DNA of 64,000 nucleotides from Tretioscincus oriximinensis (GCA_022410635.1 JAJVDF010000125.1:2337225-2401224), one strand, 5' to 3'. Positions 23,578 through 35,811 are shown, numbered from the stretch's first letter. Translations and numbers: made by a program. The notes: a model not told the origin generated them from the sequence alone.

Positions 23578-23583
23578 ATAAAA
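23578..23583 (+). terminator. CCDC59 polyadenylation signal
   Basis: AATAAA 172 bp after the stop codon, followed by a T/G-rich stretch. It is the first canonical signal downstream and would give a short 3' UTR ending near 23600. Confidence 0.65.
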
Positions 23584-24009
23584 TCTGTTTTTACATGTCT
23601 GTGCTTTTATTGGCTCTCACACATCTGGGTGCCATTTTTCCTCTTTATTTTTTTAAATGTCTTTTCTGGATTCTGTGTTTGAAACTCATTTGGAATCCAC
23701 AAGTTCTTTCAGTTTTTGTTTTGTTCAACCAGAAATGTACCACGTCTTGCCAATATTTCCTGGAATCAAGACATCTTTTAGTGATAATCTCAAATCAGGG
23801 CCTTTTTCTTTTCTGTGTATTCAGTGGCCATTCAAAAATTCACCTGAAATTATTGGAAGCGTAAAATTTTATGGTATAGTCATGAGCTTGGGCAGGAATA
23901 CAAAGCACAGATGTCTTCAAATGTGAATAGTTAAGAGCACATGACTCTTGGGAGTCTACTGCCAGTCCAGATGTGAAAGATCTTTATGCTGGGTTAGGGG
24001 TAGGGAGGA

Positions 24010-25135
24010 GGAACGTAAGAATGCAAAAGGAGCCCCGCAGAATCGGGCATTCTGTCTCATATAGTGGCCAGTCTGGAACAGAAGAAGGCAGAAACCAGCT
24101 GTTCTCAACGTCTTTCGAGGCTGAAGAGGCTCAGACGTTGCAGCTGGATTTCATAAGGAAGGTGCACCAGTCCCTTGATCATTCTTCTTGCCCTTTTCTC
24201 CACCTTCTTGAAAAACAGTTTTCTGCCTCAAAAGACAGTATTTAAGAGGTGATCTGATTGAAGTGTATAAAATCATGCATGGAATGGATAAGAAAAAAAT
24301 TGTATTGAAGTTGATGAGCAGAAGAGTGAGGAAAAGTATTTTTTCACCCAGAGGGTCACTGGCCTTTGGAATTTACTTCCAGAAGAGGTGGTAGTAGCTA
24401 GCAGCCTGGATAGCTTTAAGACAGGATTAAACAAGTTCATGGACTCCAAGGGTGTAAGTAACTACTAGGATAGATGTCTTGATGCTGCCTCTGAGATGGA
24501 GCAANAGGCAGTATTCCCGAAAAGCCATTTGTAGGGCGTTGAGGGCAGTTGAACATTTTGCCTTCTACTGTTCCACACTGCCCAAGTGCAGTTGGTGGGC
24601 CCCTGTGTGAGACAGAATGATGGGCTCCAGCCTGAGTCAGCAGGGCTCCTCTTATGTTCTCCAGTTCCACAATATCCTTTTTCAGATGTGACCAGAATTG
24701 TACACAGTATTCCAAATGTGGCCTTACCATAGATTTACAAAGAGGTAAAACAATACTTACTGACTTGTTTTCAATTCCTTTCCTAGTTATTCCTAACAAT
24801 GAATTTGCTTTTTTTGCTGCTGCTGCTGCTGCTGCTGCTCACTGAGTTGACACCTTCTTTGAACTATCCACCAACACTCCAAGATCGTTTTCTTACATAG
24901 TCACAGAAACCTTGGTTCCCATCAGTTGGTAGTAATTGGGGTTATTTGCACTAATGTGCATAACTTTGCACATAAGTTGAAGTACATTTGCCACTTTATT
25001 GCCCACTCACCCACTTTCAGTAGATCACTCTGGAGCGCCTTGCAATCACTTTCAGCTTTCACTACTATGAACAATTTAGTGTCATCAGCAAACTTGGCTA
25101 CAGTTCCCAACCTGAACCCTGTTTTCTTGGAAGCA
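24010..25135 (-). mobile_element. CR1 LINE, minus strand, split by a second CR1
   Basis: Minus-strand CR1 in two parts: 24010-24216 (3' UTR and ORF2 end, internally deleted) and 24657-25135. The second part encodes VRPHLEYCVQFWS (around 24700) and the RT motif KFADDTKLF (around 25070-25100), followed upstream by an AGC repeat expansion at 24814-24840. The sequence reads on across the gap, from the CACCTTCTT end to CCAGTTCC, as in the intact copy at 28030, which shows the interruption is an insertion. Confidence 0.82.
24217..24656 (+). mobile_element. CR1 LINE nested in an opposite CR1
   Basis: Plus-strand CR1 from TTAAGAGGTGATCTGATTG through the ORF2 end to CTCTTATGTTCT. Its edges coincide with the break in the surrounding minus-strand CR1, and a short TTCT is shared by both edges. 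Confidence 0.8.
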
Positions 25136-25199
25136 GAAGTCGCATGACATTTATACTTCTGGAGCAAAGNCACTGTTTTCCTGGCAGTTTTCAGTTACG

Positions 25200-25520
25200 G
25201 TGATGGCATATTTGGCAAGATTGCTTCCAGGNTTTCTAGCATCCATAGTGGCTTCCCCACTTCCACCCCATGAAAGGCAGAGCCACACCACTTGGAGGCT
25301 ATTGCTAAATCCATATGAAAGGGGAGTTGGGACAGTTAGGTTATGGAAGAGGGGAGCATCTAAGGAGCCCCAGGCAGCAAGCGTCATAAACGTGCACATG
25401 TAATGTGCATGCCGACTTTCCCTTTTCCTCCTCTTCCTCCATCTTTTTTATGCCCCGATGTCCATCTCCCTCCTCTCCTGTTCTCAAAGCAGCAGGCAGG
25501 AATCAGGGCAGAGAGTCTTG
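25200..25520. repeat. Unclassified repeat pair, copy 1
   Basis: Shares, in the same order and orientation, TTCCAGG.TTTCT.GCA, CCATGAAA.GCAGAGCCAC, CATATGAAA.GGG, T(T/A)(A/C)GG and CCTGTTCTCAAAG with 26140-26420. It lies about 940 bp upstream of that copy. Confidence 0.6.
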
Positions 25521-25859
25521 ACCTTCAACTAAGGCGGTTTTGAAGTTTCAATCCCATTTTCTAAAGTTGGCCCTACATAGGTCACCTGATAGTGCAGGCA
25601 ATTAGTTTCCAGAATGTACACATGCAGCCCCCAAACTTGTATTTATTTGNAACACGAACAGGACGCTCTTGGACAGAGGGCCGTAAGCAGGAAACTAAAA
25701 GAAGTATACGGAACAGTTTACACAACGCCTCTGTAGCCAATCTGCACCCAGTGCTGCCCAGAGGAAGCATTTTTTTTCTGCTTACAGGGGGTTGGCTATA
25801 GCAGCAGCCCAGATGTGAGAAAAGTGAAACCAACCAAGCACTTATCCTGCGCATAAGGG

Positions 25860-26740
25860 GGGGAGGCTCTTCTGCCTAGCAGGACTCCGACCCCTTTCCT
25901 GCCTTCAGTCATTGCCTCCAATCCCAGCCCCCCCTTGCCTTGGGTAGCCTGGTCAGTCCAGCCTGAGCTCCCAGCCCGTAGCGCAGCTAGCGGAGTGGCG
26001 CCCTCTGTTGGCAAGGTGGCCCCGGTGAGGCTGGAGGAATCTTTTGGGCTGCTTCCTGGAGGCAGGGGCAGAAGGGCTCGTGCTCCTGCCCCAGCTTGTC
26101 CTTGCAGCCCTCTGGGCAGCTTCCAATGGAAACCATGGCCGACAAGGCAGCTTCCAGGCTTTCTGGCACCCACTGAGCTTTCCCACCCCCATGAAAAGCA
26201 GAGCCACCCCCCCCCCCACTCCAAGGCATATGAAAAGGGGGGGGGACGGGTGAGGTTACCGAAGAGGAAGCAGTGGGGCGACTTCTTCCCCTTTCCCCCC
26301 TCGTCTTCCCCCGTTTTCTTTATTCCCCAGTGCCCCCCATCACCCTCCCTCCCCCCCTGTTCTCAAAGGGAAGCAGAAGCACAGCACGGGCAGCCCAGGG
26401 CCGAAGGATGGGATGGGATGGCGCGGGGCAGGACCAAGGGAGGGGACGTGGGCAAGCGCTGCCACACACTCCCGTCCCACTGGGCCATGTTGCTGTTGAA
26501 ACACCGGTGTTGTGGTAGGCAGGCTGTACTGCAGCGCCCCCGCCTGGTGGGAGAACAAATTGCGGATTCCCTGAGCCCCAACCCCTCCGCCGCCTGCAGT
26601 GATGAATGGGGGGGAAGGGGGAGTCCACACTCTCACCCCAGTGGCTGGGTAGAGAAAACGAGATCCAGTGCCAGGGAAAACGCATTAACCTCTCAAGTTC
26701 CCAAAGCGCTTCCAACAATCCAAGGCNAATGAAGCGTCAT
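25860..26740. other. GC-rich block with the second repeat copy; no gene
   Basis: GC-rich sequence with long frames on several strands at once (for example 25935-26732 plus, 25796-26224 minus). Overlapping open frames in GC-rich DNA are expected by chance, and no motif or splice pattern supports any of them. Copy 2 of the repeat at 25200 lies at about 26140-26420. Confidence 0.55.
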
Positions 26741-26753
26741 TCTAAAACAAGCC

Positions 26754-26925
26754 CTGTCCCCACTGAGCCTTATTCTGGGCTATACCTTGCAATAGGAGCC
26801 TGCCATCTACATGCTAGTGTAGGCTATGGCAGGCCCCGAATGGGGCCTGCCATAGCCTATACTGGCATGTGGGTGGCCAAGCTCTGTCCCAAAATGTGAC
26901 CCAGACTAAGGCTCAGTGGGGACAG
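26754..26925. mobile_element. Palindromic MITE, family C copy 2
   Basis: The best copy: terminal inverted repeats CTGTCCCCACTGAGCCTTA on both ends, and a near-perfect central stem around TATGGCAGGCCCC GAA TGGGGCCTGCCATA (26828-26857). 172 bp with no coding capacity. No clear target duplication, so the superfamily is open. Confidence 0.8.
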
Positions 26926-27436
26926 AAACACAAATATTAGGTTGAATTAAACTAGAAGACTCTACCATTGCTTCCAAGAATAACGTGCCAATACTAAGGG
27001 TCTCCTCCAAATCACAATCTGGGTTAAAGACGCAACTGGAAGAAGGGCATGTATCCAGGGGGGCAGAAAACCTTGGCAATTTGGGCCTGAGGATTATTGG
27101 GATGAAGGAAAAAGGAGTAGCAGAGTACAACTCTTTTAAGTTCTCTTCCAACTGAAACAGTGGCCAATAAGTCTAGTTGTGCAGCAACAGTATCCCCAGT
27201 CTGTCCGTGGGTCAAAAGCATCCCTTAGCTTTATACCTGCCTTTGATAGATTATAATTCTATTCTTGTCCATTGGCTGTTTGTGAGAACAAACTACCTGA
27301 ACGTTAAACATCTATTCTTTAAGGTCTCTTCATGGGATCATTTCATTCCTAGTTTATCATCGTCCTGGGCGGGAGGGAAACTGGAAAGATTATATTTATC
27401 CAGTGAGTAAGTTCTGGTAATTGTTTTGTCATCTGT

Positions 27437-28095
27437 TAGAACATAAGAACATAAGAAGAGCCATACTGGATCAGGCCACAGCCCATCGAGTCCAGCATTC
27501 TGTGTCACACAGAGGCCCACCAGATGCACCTGGGCAGTCCGAACAGAGGAAAGCAAAATATGCTGCTCCTGTTCGTGACTCCCTGCAAATGGTATTTCAA
27601 GAGTCCTGCCTGTTGCTCCATCCCGGAGGCTACATCCAGACAACTATCTTAGTATCCATTTATACCCTTAGTGTCCATAAACCTGTCTAGTCCTGTCTTG
27701 AAACTATCCAAGCTGTTAGCTACCACTACCTCTTCAGGAAGTAAATTCCACAGGCCGATGACCCTCTGAGTGAAAAAATACTTTCCTTTGTCTGTTCTCA
27801 CTTTTCTACCCAACAGTTTTAAGGAGTGCCCTCTGGTCCTTGTGTTGTGTGATAGAGAAAACATTTTTTCTCTATTCGCCCTGTCGATCCCATGCATGAT
27901 TTTGTACACTTCAATCAGATCACCCCTCAAACGTCTCCTTTCAAGGCTGAAGAGGCCCAGACGTTGCAGCCTTGCTTTGTAAGGGAGGTGCTCCAGACCC
28001 TTGATCATTTTTGTTGCCCTTTTCTGCACCTTCTCCAGTTCCAAAATATCCCTCTTGAGATGTGGTGACCAGAATTGAACACAGTATTCCTAATT
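27437..28095 (-). mobile_element. CR1 LINE, best-preserved 3' end
   Basis: The minus strand encodes 131 codons of uninterrupted ORF2 C-terminus (28044-27649): [56 protein letters not shown] and a stop after GINGY. The 3' UTR follows and ends with two copies of GTTCTTAT. The open frame and low divergence suggest one of the younger CR1 insertions here. It is 5'-truncated, with an AGC repeat at 28118-28132 just upstream. Confidence 0.92.
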
Positions 28096-28139
28096 ATCCC
28101 CAACATGGAATTTGCCTTTTTTGCTGCTGCTGCACACTG

Positions 28140-30280
28140 TGGCTCTGTTGTGTGAGCCACTCTGCTACAATAACTATACGGTCAACTATTATTATCAGCC
28201 TTGCATATATCACTTTCTAAGGTAACACATAAACTTTTTCTCCCTGTAGTGATGGTTTCTGTGGAATTTCACCCACACCTTGCTTTTAAAGGAAACCTTA
28301 AGAATCTTGCTGAATGTTGTTAATTTTTNTTTTGTTTTTATAAATGCTTGTTGATGTCCAGAGGTGTCTCTGTGCATCTTTAGCTGGGAAGAACACACCA
28401 TATTGAACTTGTAAAAAAAAGTGATAGCATAATAGTTGAAATTAATTCTTAACTGTAAAATATTAGCTGGGATCCATATAACACTTAATGACTACTATGG
28501 AACATGCTAATTACAGGTCAAATATTAAAGGCAGCTTTACATATTATAGGCATCCATTTGTTGAATGTTTTCAAGATTATTTTAATGAAGTTTTGCCCTT
28601 TGAATTACCACTGACTTGTCCTCCAAATTGCCTTTGATTTGCATTNGTTGACAATGCATTCATTATGTGCTCTATTTATGAACCAAACCTAGGATACTTT
28701 CAAATTTCTTTTTTATGTGTATTTCTGCAGAACTAGATATCAACATGTCCATCGTACCTGACTTGTTTTCTGCAAATCACATAGCTCTGGACTGATTGTG
28801 AATTACAAAGGACGCTGATATTTCTTATCACATTATAGTAATTAATAAACATGATGCTGCCCAAGCACTACATTATACCCGAAACCTTAGCTGTCAAGAG
28901 TTCTAGTTTAAAAAAGGCAATATAAATTATCCACATCAATAGAAAAAACAGACGTATAGATTACAAATAAAACATTAGGGGGAATGATTCTATTTCTAGT
29001 CAAATGAAAGCGTAATTCCCACAATCCTATATAGTTCTATAGTACTATAATAAACACATCGTGGGCATTTTGAGCTGAGCATCTGTGTCATTCTGTGCTG
29101 GTTCACTAGCGTTTATTGCTATGAGAACAAGAAGCAGTGATGTGGAGGAACACTTCCTTGGGGAGGTTTCAAATCCCATTTACAAAAGTGAATGTACAGC
29201 TATCTGACTCATCGGTTGTTGTTTGCCTTTAATCAACTGAGAATTGAAATTTTACCCAGAGGCCTTATAAACAGAGGAACTATGAACACAAGCTGTGCAT
29301 GCGTATATTTAAAAGAGGACATGTATTCAGGTCTAGCTTCTGTGCCATTCCCATATATAATTTAGGGCTGTTTCGTTGTGGACCTTCTGGATACCCATCC
29401 TCAGACCTCTAAAGCTCTAGATGTGGGGTCTTCAAGTATTCAGGACCCCGGGATGTAGGACCAGAAATTCCCAGTTGACAGTGTGGCAACACTCTTCTTC
29501 ATTTCAGATGGGAAAGACTTCCTTTAAAATATTGTTTATCATCTCTGTAGGACTCTAGTCACACTTAAATTTTAATTCATCAGAGTAAGGAGCAACACTG
29601 AACCTCCATTTTCTTCCAAAAAGTGGCATTTTAAGCCAGTAATTGTGCAACAGGGCTAATTCGTAAATACACATTTCGAGGACTTTTGAGGAAGGGAGAG
29701 AATGAAGCAGGAAGCAGAAAAGGTTCCTGCAGGTGTGATATAAGGTTCCATGAGCGCACATGTGTGTGTTTAGATCTGTGTATATACTCTTTGCAGGTGT
29801 GCGGCTTTTCTACAAGCAATCCCTTCAGCAACAGTTGACAATAGCAGCCAAAAGATTATTTTCATGCTATGTTTCTGCATGGATGGTCAAGGGTNTGTGA
29901 AAATGGGAGTTACTTAGCAGGATCACAATATTTAATCTCACAGAGAGAAAAACAATCAGCAATGTGATTTTTTACCTACTGATATTTGTATTGTTATCCC
30001 TTCGTTCCCCTTCCAGGTCCTTAGCGCAAAGACAAGGGAATCACTATAGAAACTGGATTAATCTTAGGGGCCAAAGTATTATTTATTAACATCCAGGGTC
30101 AGACNTTATCTTCTATTTCATGTGTAATCTATCAAGTGAGCTAGTCTGTATGGTAAAAAAAAAAGTCCATTCTCTCTGCAGGAGCATTTTTGTCCACACA
30201 TTTTTACTGTGATCTTCCAGAAAACTGTTCAATAAAAGCTGGGATATAAATGTCCACAAATTATTAATAAAAACTAGTCG
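28140..30280. other. Intergenic, nothing recognised
   Basis: About 2.1 kb of AT-rich DNA. Short frames only, no splice-supported exon, no clear repeat ends. Confidence 0.55.
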
Positions 30281-31149
30281 TTAAACCCACAAATGTTGGC
30301 ATGGTTTACCTTCATGGTTGCTCCTGCCATGCACACTGAGCTGCAACAATTGGGATCGGGCGATGTGGGAGTGTTGTAGGTCTCCACAGCACAGGGATCT
30401 TGTGTGTGGGAGGGGGGCTCCAGCTAGTGGGTCCAGGAGGCTTTGACAGGTGGGAGTGCTCAGCACTGTGCTGAGAAGGGCGGGTCTACTGCCCTATGGA
30501 TGTCCAACATCTGGGACATGCGACATTGGGCTCTGGCAAGTGGGAATAAGCTTGTTGCCACTTTGCAATGCATTGGACCTCTAATCCTAAATCCTTCCTC
30601 CTCCCTCCCCCCAGCACAGCTGATTTTCCCCCTTCTCTCTTCCCATAGGCAGCGGCACCACCATTTAACATGCCTTGAGGCAATGCATATGATGGTCAGT
30701 TTGCAGAGTTCTCATGCAGTTTGTGTTTGTGTTTCCAGTTTTTCTCCCTCCCAGGACTAAGATAAACTAGGAATGATATTATCCCATGAAGAGACCTTAG
30801 AGAATTGACATTTAACATTATATAGAGTGCATGTGCATGTATGCTTTTAGCTCATGTTGCATTTTACCAGTTTGGAATTGCTGTGTGGTAAGCACCACCA
30901 GTGTTCTCTTTATGTTGCTTATACTTCTTCAGGGGACTCAAATAAATCAAAGTTTCTAACAGATTCACCTTTATTTCCTCATTGAAACCACAGGCCAGTG
31001 TTGAATTGAAGAGCATTCGAGTTGGTTGGACAGGCTAGCCTTCCAGTTGNGACCGGAAGACCACTCTTCCCAGGCAACTTGAATGCTCTTCAGCCCATCT
31101 CTAAACACCATGGGATCTGCAAAGACCCTGCAGAGCTCCTGGACCTGCA

Positions 31150-31475
31150 AGAGGTAACCCATAGGGGAAAGGGGAGAGGAGAGGGGAGATCAGGAGGGGA
31201 GGAGAGAGGAGGAAGAGAGAAGGCAAGGGAAAGAGGAGGGGTAAGAAGCAACAGACGAGGGGAGGGGGAGGGGAGCTTTAGAACCGAAGCAGCCGCCAAG
31301 ACTCCGCAGCAGCTGCTTTGGGGTTCTCCCTTCCCCTTCTTGATCAGCAAGAAGAGGAAGGAAGAAGGGGGTAGCACCGGAGGAAAGAAGAGGATGTAAA
31401 TGGGGGAGAAGTGGGTGGGGAGAAGGAGAGGGGGAAGGAGAGGGGGTGGGGGAGGATGGGTTTCCAGGGAAAGGT
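31150..31475. repeat. Polypurine (G/A-rich) tract
   Basis: About 320 bp of mostly purine sequence on the plus strand, broken at 31270-31345. Overlapping frames on both strands (Gly/Arg/Glu and Pro/Ser/Leu) reflect composition only. Triplex potential is similar to 16335-16592. Confidence 0.7.
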
Positions 31476-32569
31476 GGGTGGACCAGGGGTGGACACCACC
31501 AGTTCCTGCCTTCCCCCTCTGTCCCGGAGTAGANCCAAGGCTGCACCTCCATTACTGGAAGACACCTGAAAACTTTGCTAAGCACTTTGCGCTGGCCTTG
31601 TGCAACCCTACTTTTTGTGACTACACAAAAGAGCTGGCGGACTGTACGCAGAATGACATTACAGTCTGTCATATTGTTTGGGCTTTATAGTATAGGATTG
31701 GGGCTCATGCCTATATTCATATTGATTATACAACATGCTCTTTTGGCAAGGGATGGGATGTTCTCTCCCTGTCCAATAATACTCAAATTTGGCCTCCAAT
31801 ATAGATTGAGTCATTAATGGTGAATTCCTCTCTCTCACACACATGCATTTGCGCACACAATTATACCATTTAAATGTTGTTATTTTAAATTAGTATTTAT
31901 GAAAAGTCAGCTTGCCCTGATCTGCCAAAAATATGCTCCTAAATATACCTAGTTTAGGTATATACCTAGTTTAGGTATATTTAACTACAACTTCTCATAT
32001 TGGTGAAAATTTTAAAAATATTATTGTAGCATCCAGTATGTGTTTCTGTATATACAATAATTTTGAAATGTGATGTTTTAATTTATTCTCTGTATTTGTT
32101 ATCCCTTACTGCTTTTGAGACTGAAAGGCAGAGTGTATAAATATGAAATGAAAAAAAAATCATGAAATGTAAAGAGAGATGTGAGAGGATCCAACCTGGG
32201 TATTTTCTGTGTGGCTTGTTGAATTCTTGTTAATTTGATAAAGGTGTTTACTAGAAAATGTTGACGTTACCATGAATTAATAAGCTGCTTTTGATTATTT
32301 TTTTTCAGAAGCAACTTCCACAGAAAGCACAATGTTCAGTGATCTAAAACATAACTGCTGTATTTTGTATAGGGTAAAAATAATATTGTAGCTTTGTTTG
32401 CATGCTGTGNGTTTTGCAAAATTGCATTTCAGAATATTTTTCCTCTTAGCAAAGAAACCCCACTGGGTGGAGGCATAGAGCCGATTTTTAGTAGCATGGA
32501 CTCAAAGAGGCACAAACATTAAACAGATTGAGGGTGTTGGTTTGATTTGAAAGCATGGTTGTAGCTAGA

Positions 32570-33004
32570 CTGACCAGATTTTCTGAGGCCCAAACTAATT
32601 AATTTTCATGCTAATTTTCATATTCATAAATATGCAAATCACCGATCAACATGCATACNCCTCCAAAATCCCTGCCCGAGAAATCTACTAAGCATTCCAG
32701 AATTTTTTGAAGTGTGTGAGAATTTTTTGAAGTGTGTGAGAAATTTGCATTTTTTATTTTTTACTGCAGGGGAGAGTGCCTTCAGGAGCTGCCCCTGTTG
32801 CCAGAGCCCCCTAGTGGTGATGCAGTGAATTTTTTTTAAAAGAAATTCAAAAAAGTTTTTTGAAGTGTGTGAGAATTTTTTGAAGTGTGTGAGAATTTTG
32901 TATTTTTTATTGAGAGGAGAGTGAAATGGCGCCCCCCCCCCAAGAAGGCAGGTTAGACACCCCAAAACCAAGTTCCCCCCCCAAAAAAGGGGTCATCTGG
33001 TCAG
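32570..33004. mobile_element. DNA-transposon-like element, family D, with 20-bp repeats
   Basis: Ends CTGACCAGAT and its complement; the right end extends to CTGACCAGATGACCCC, the same terminus as 61121-61277. Inside are two pairs of tandem 20-bp units AATTTTTTGAAGTGTGTGAG (32701-32740 and 32854-32893) and a module GAGTGCCTTCAGGAGCTGCC (32772-32791). No coding capacity or target duplication seen. Confidence 0.6.
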
Positions 33005-33699
33005 CTTATTTTAGCAAAAATTAATGCTCTTTAAAGTATTCACAAGGTCTTTGACTACAGATAAGTAAGTTCACCTGAACTTAGAACTTACCTTCTGAGT
33101 TATGTGTAGGATTATGCTCCTATACTTTTAGGGGAGATTACTAGAGGTTTTAGCACTGCATGAGGAAAAAGAAGATGCAGCCTTAGCATTAGCCTTTTTG
33201 TTTTCTCTATCTCTCCAGTTTGGGAAGCATGGTAAACCACTAGCTGTATGCTTCATTCAACATAAAACATTAGCTGATCGACTGAAATGCTTTTCTTAAC
33301 AGCCTTTTTCAACTTCTTTAACATGTTTGTGTAAAGATAGTCAAACTTTTTTCATTGAGAATCAAACAGGAGAAAATAAAATAATGGAAGGCTAAATTTC
33401 TGAGGTTTTTTTTAACATAAACATAACCATATTGAATTATTTAAATTTTAAACTGTATGCTGTAATTGCTGTATCTATACTTGAAACAGGCCTGTATTTT
33501 GGGTATATGATGCCCCTGGGTAGTAATTTTTTTTGTACTCCCCCGGCTAGGAGTTTTCCGGTGGGAAATCTTGTGGTCGAAGCCCTAAAATCTTGGGTGC
33601 ACATGAAAAAAATTTGAAATCACTTCCAGTACAGAATTGAAATCCAGCTTCACACCACATTAGGAGTAGAAGAAAAATACATTCAAGGGCTGGCTATGC

Positions 33700-33872
33700 A
33701 AACAGCATTTTTACTGGGGGAGGGTGCCTTTAAGAGTCAAGCCTGGTTGCCAGAGGTGTTCAGAAGTGCTGTGAATATTATTTTTTAAAAAAATTACTAG
33801 GGGGAGGGTCCCTGTAGGTGCTGGCCCCAGTTGCCAGAGCAGCCTAGCAATGCTGCTGTGAATTAAGATATA
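33700..33872. repeat. Tandem copies of the family D internal module
   Basis: Two diverged copies (about 33711-33778 and 33800-33870) of the module at 32763-32830: GGGAGGGTGCC or GGGAGGGTCCC, then GTTGCCAGAG and GCTGTGAAT. They stand outside any recognisable inverted ends. Confidence 0.55.
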
Positions 33873-34091
33873 CTGTATATACTTGCAGGAAGGTTTCCCC
33901 CATCAATTCTGTGTGAAAAGAATTCCCAGTCACAGATATTTGTTATTCACAAATTTGCAAAGTGTGATGCAATTTTTTTTTATAAAAATGAGATTAAATC
34001 CTCCCAAATTCTCAAAGACAACCACAATGTAAATTTGGCACATCTTCTTCCATTTATTGCAGCCAATGATTCACATTTTAAGTGTTATAAT

Positions 34092-34485
34092 CAGTGCTTT
34101 TTTCTAGAAAAAAAGGTGACGGTACTAACGCCGGCGAGGGGGGGGGGGCAGCGTTAGCGGCAGCGGCGGGGGACGGCGTTAGCGGGGGGGGGTGGTGTTG
34201 GCGGGGGGGGCCGCCACCGCTGCTCACGCCGCCCCCCGCCGCTGCCGCTAATGCCACCCGCTGCCGCCATTGCTAACGCCGCCCCCCGCCCCCCCTGCCG
34301 GTGAGGAGGGGTGGCGTTGGTGGGGGACAGCAGGGGACGGCGTTAGCGGGGCGGGGCAGCGTTAGTGGTGGTGGCGGTGTTAGTGATGGCAGCCGCCGCT
34401 GCCCCCCCTCCCGCTAANGCCCCCCTGCCTAAATAAAAGGTGCCGGTACTGCGTATCGGCGCGTTCCGTCACAAAAAAAGCCCTG
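34092..34485. mobile_element. hAT-type non-autonomous transposon, GC-rich
   Basis: 394 bp flanked by a perfect 8-bp duplication GTTATAAT (34084-34091 and 34486-34493). Termini CAGTGCTTTTTTC and CAGGGCTTTTTTTG (minus) are similar; sub-terminal GGTGACGGTACT / GCAGTACCGGCACC are also inverted. The interior is extremely GC-rich, with opposed GCGTTAGCGG / CCGCTAA(C/T)GC units and long G and C runs. An 8-bp duplication with CAG-type ends is the hAT signature. Confidence 0.85.
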
Positions 34486-35274
34486 GTTATAATATCAAAA
34501 TAGATAAAATATATATTCAAAAATAACAGTGAGAATTACAATGGCTTTTAAAAAAACATGCAAAAAAAAATTTCTGTATTTTCAATTATTACGAAACTTG
34601 TCCTATCAGCCACACACACACAAAATCATTTCACACAGTTAACAATTTGTGCCTATTAGTAACAGCATCCAGAACCATTCCCTACCTAGGAATGGGACCT
34701 CTGCAGATGTTCCCATAATAGGTGAACAAGAATAAAATATGATATAAAGTTTCCATCTCCTATGACAAAGATAGTACCTTTGTCTCAGCAGGATACCGCT
34801 TAATCCAATCTGTCTGACTCTAGCAAGCAGCGTTGTATAATTGCATAAAGTCGGGCTACCAATAAATCTGACTGCATCTATATGCAGTTCAAAAAAAGTT
34901 CAAAAGCAGTCGATAGCATCCATACACCAGATCACAAAATGACTTTCCAAAATGCCTTCTCTGACATTGAACATGGTTACGCATAGGATGGGAGCAGTAC
35001 CGTCCATATAGAAAAAGCCACTTTTGAATTGCTCTTTTGACATGAGAATGCTGCTTATATTTAAATATAAGGCTAAAACCTTGAAAGGTTTTAACCCTTC
35101 GGGGGATTTATGACTGTAATTTGTTTTTAAATATTCCTCAGATTTTATATAACTTGCGTTTTATTGCATTTGATTTTATATAATCATCCTGTATTTTATG
35201 GTTTGTATTGTAAAATAAAGTAAAGATTTATAAACAGTCTTACTAGGATTTTAAATTTGACTTCATTTAACTCA

Positions 35275-35640
35275 GGTCCCTTCCGCACCACGGGGTAGAA
35301 ACATAAATGGGGATTAAACCCGGTATAACCCAATCCCATCTGTTCATATCACCTCAAAAATTCANGTGGACCCGGTGAGAGGAAATGCATAAAGGAGGGG
35401 AAATTGCAGCATGGCAGTCAGCTGCAATTTTGTAGTCCTGGCTGGCTGGTGTCTTCCCATTGTATCCCACGCCCCGCAATGAAATGCCAGACACCATCAG
35501 AAACAACTTCTCCTTTTGCAAAGGTGAAACTGTGAGAACAGCGGATATTGGGAGGACAATAGAAGCTCTGTTGCCTTGTATGGCGGAAACATCATGTTGA
35601 TCCTACCAACCTAGTAGGAGAGTCTTGTGTGGAAGCAGCC
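35275..35640. mobile_element. DNA-transposon-like element with 3-bp duplication
   Basis: Ends GGTCCCTTCCGCAC and (minus) GGCTGCTTCCACAC are imperfect inverted repeats, flanked by TCA at 35272-35274 and 35641-35643. GG-starting ends with a 3-bp duplication suggest PIF/Harbinger-type MITEs; a 3-bp match alone is weak. Confidence 0.45.
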
Positions 35641-35811
35641 TCAAGTACACCGTTTCTAATCAGAAGCACAGAGGTAATTTGTATCCATGTGCAGCAGATT
35701 TTGAATATGTCTTTTTATTATCTACCAGTTTTTCTTTCCTCTTCTTTAACCAGCTTCCAATCCAGGATATAACTTTCCCTCCTATTCAACAGCTTTCATT
35801 TAAAAAAAAAG

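Noticed and set aside
25935..26732. 265-codon plus-strand ORF, the longest frame in the window
   Set aside because: GC-rich block with open frames on both strands, runs into an n at its end, contains a repeat copy, and has no domain, splice or promoter support.
30281..30680. Helitron end suggested by ACTAGT next to a conserved-looking GC-richer segment
   Set aside because: No 3' hairpin plus CTRR end or TC start could be shown convincingly.
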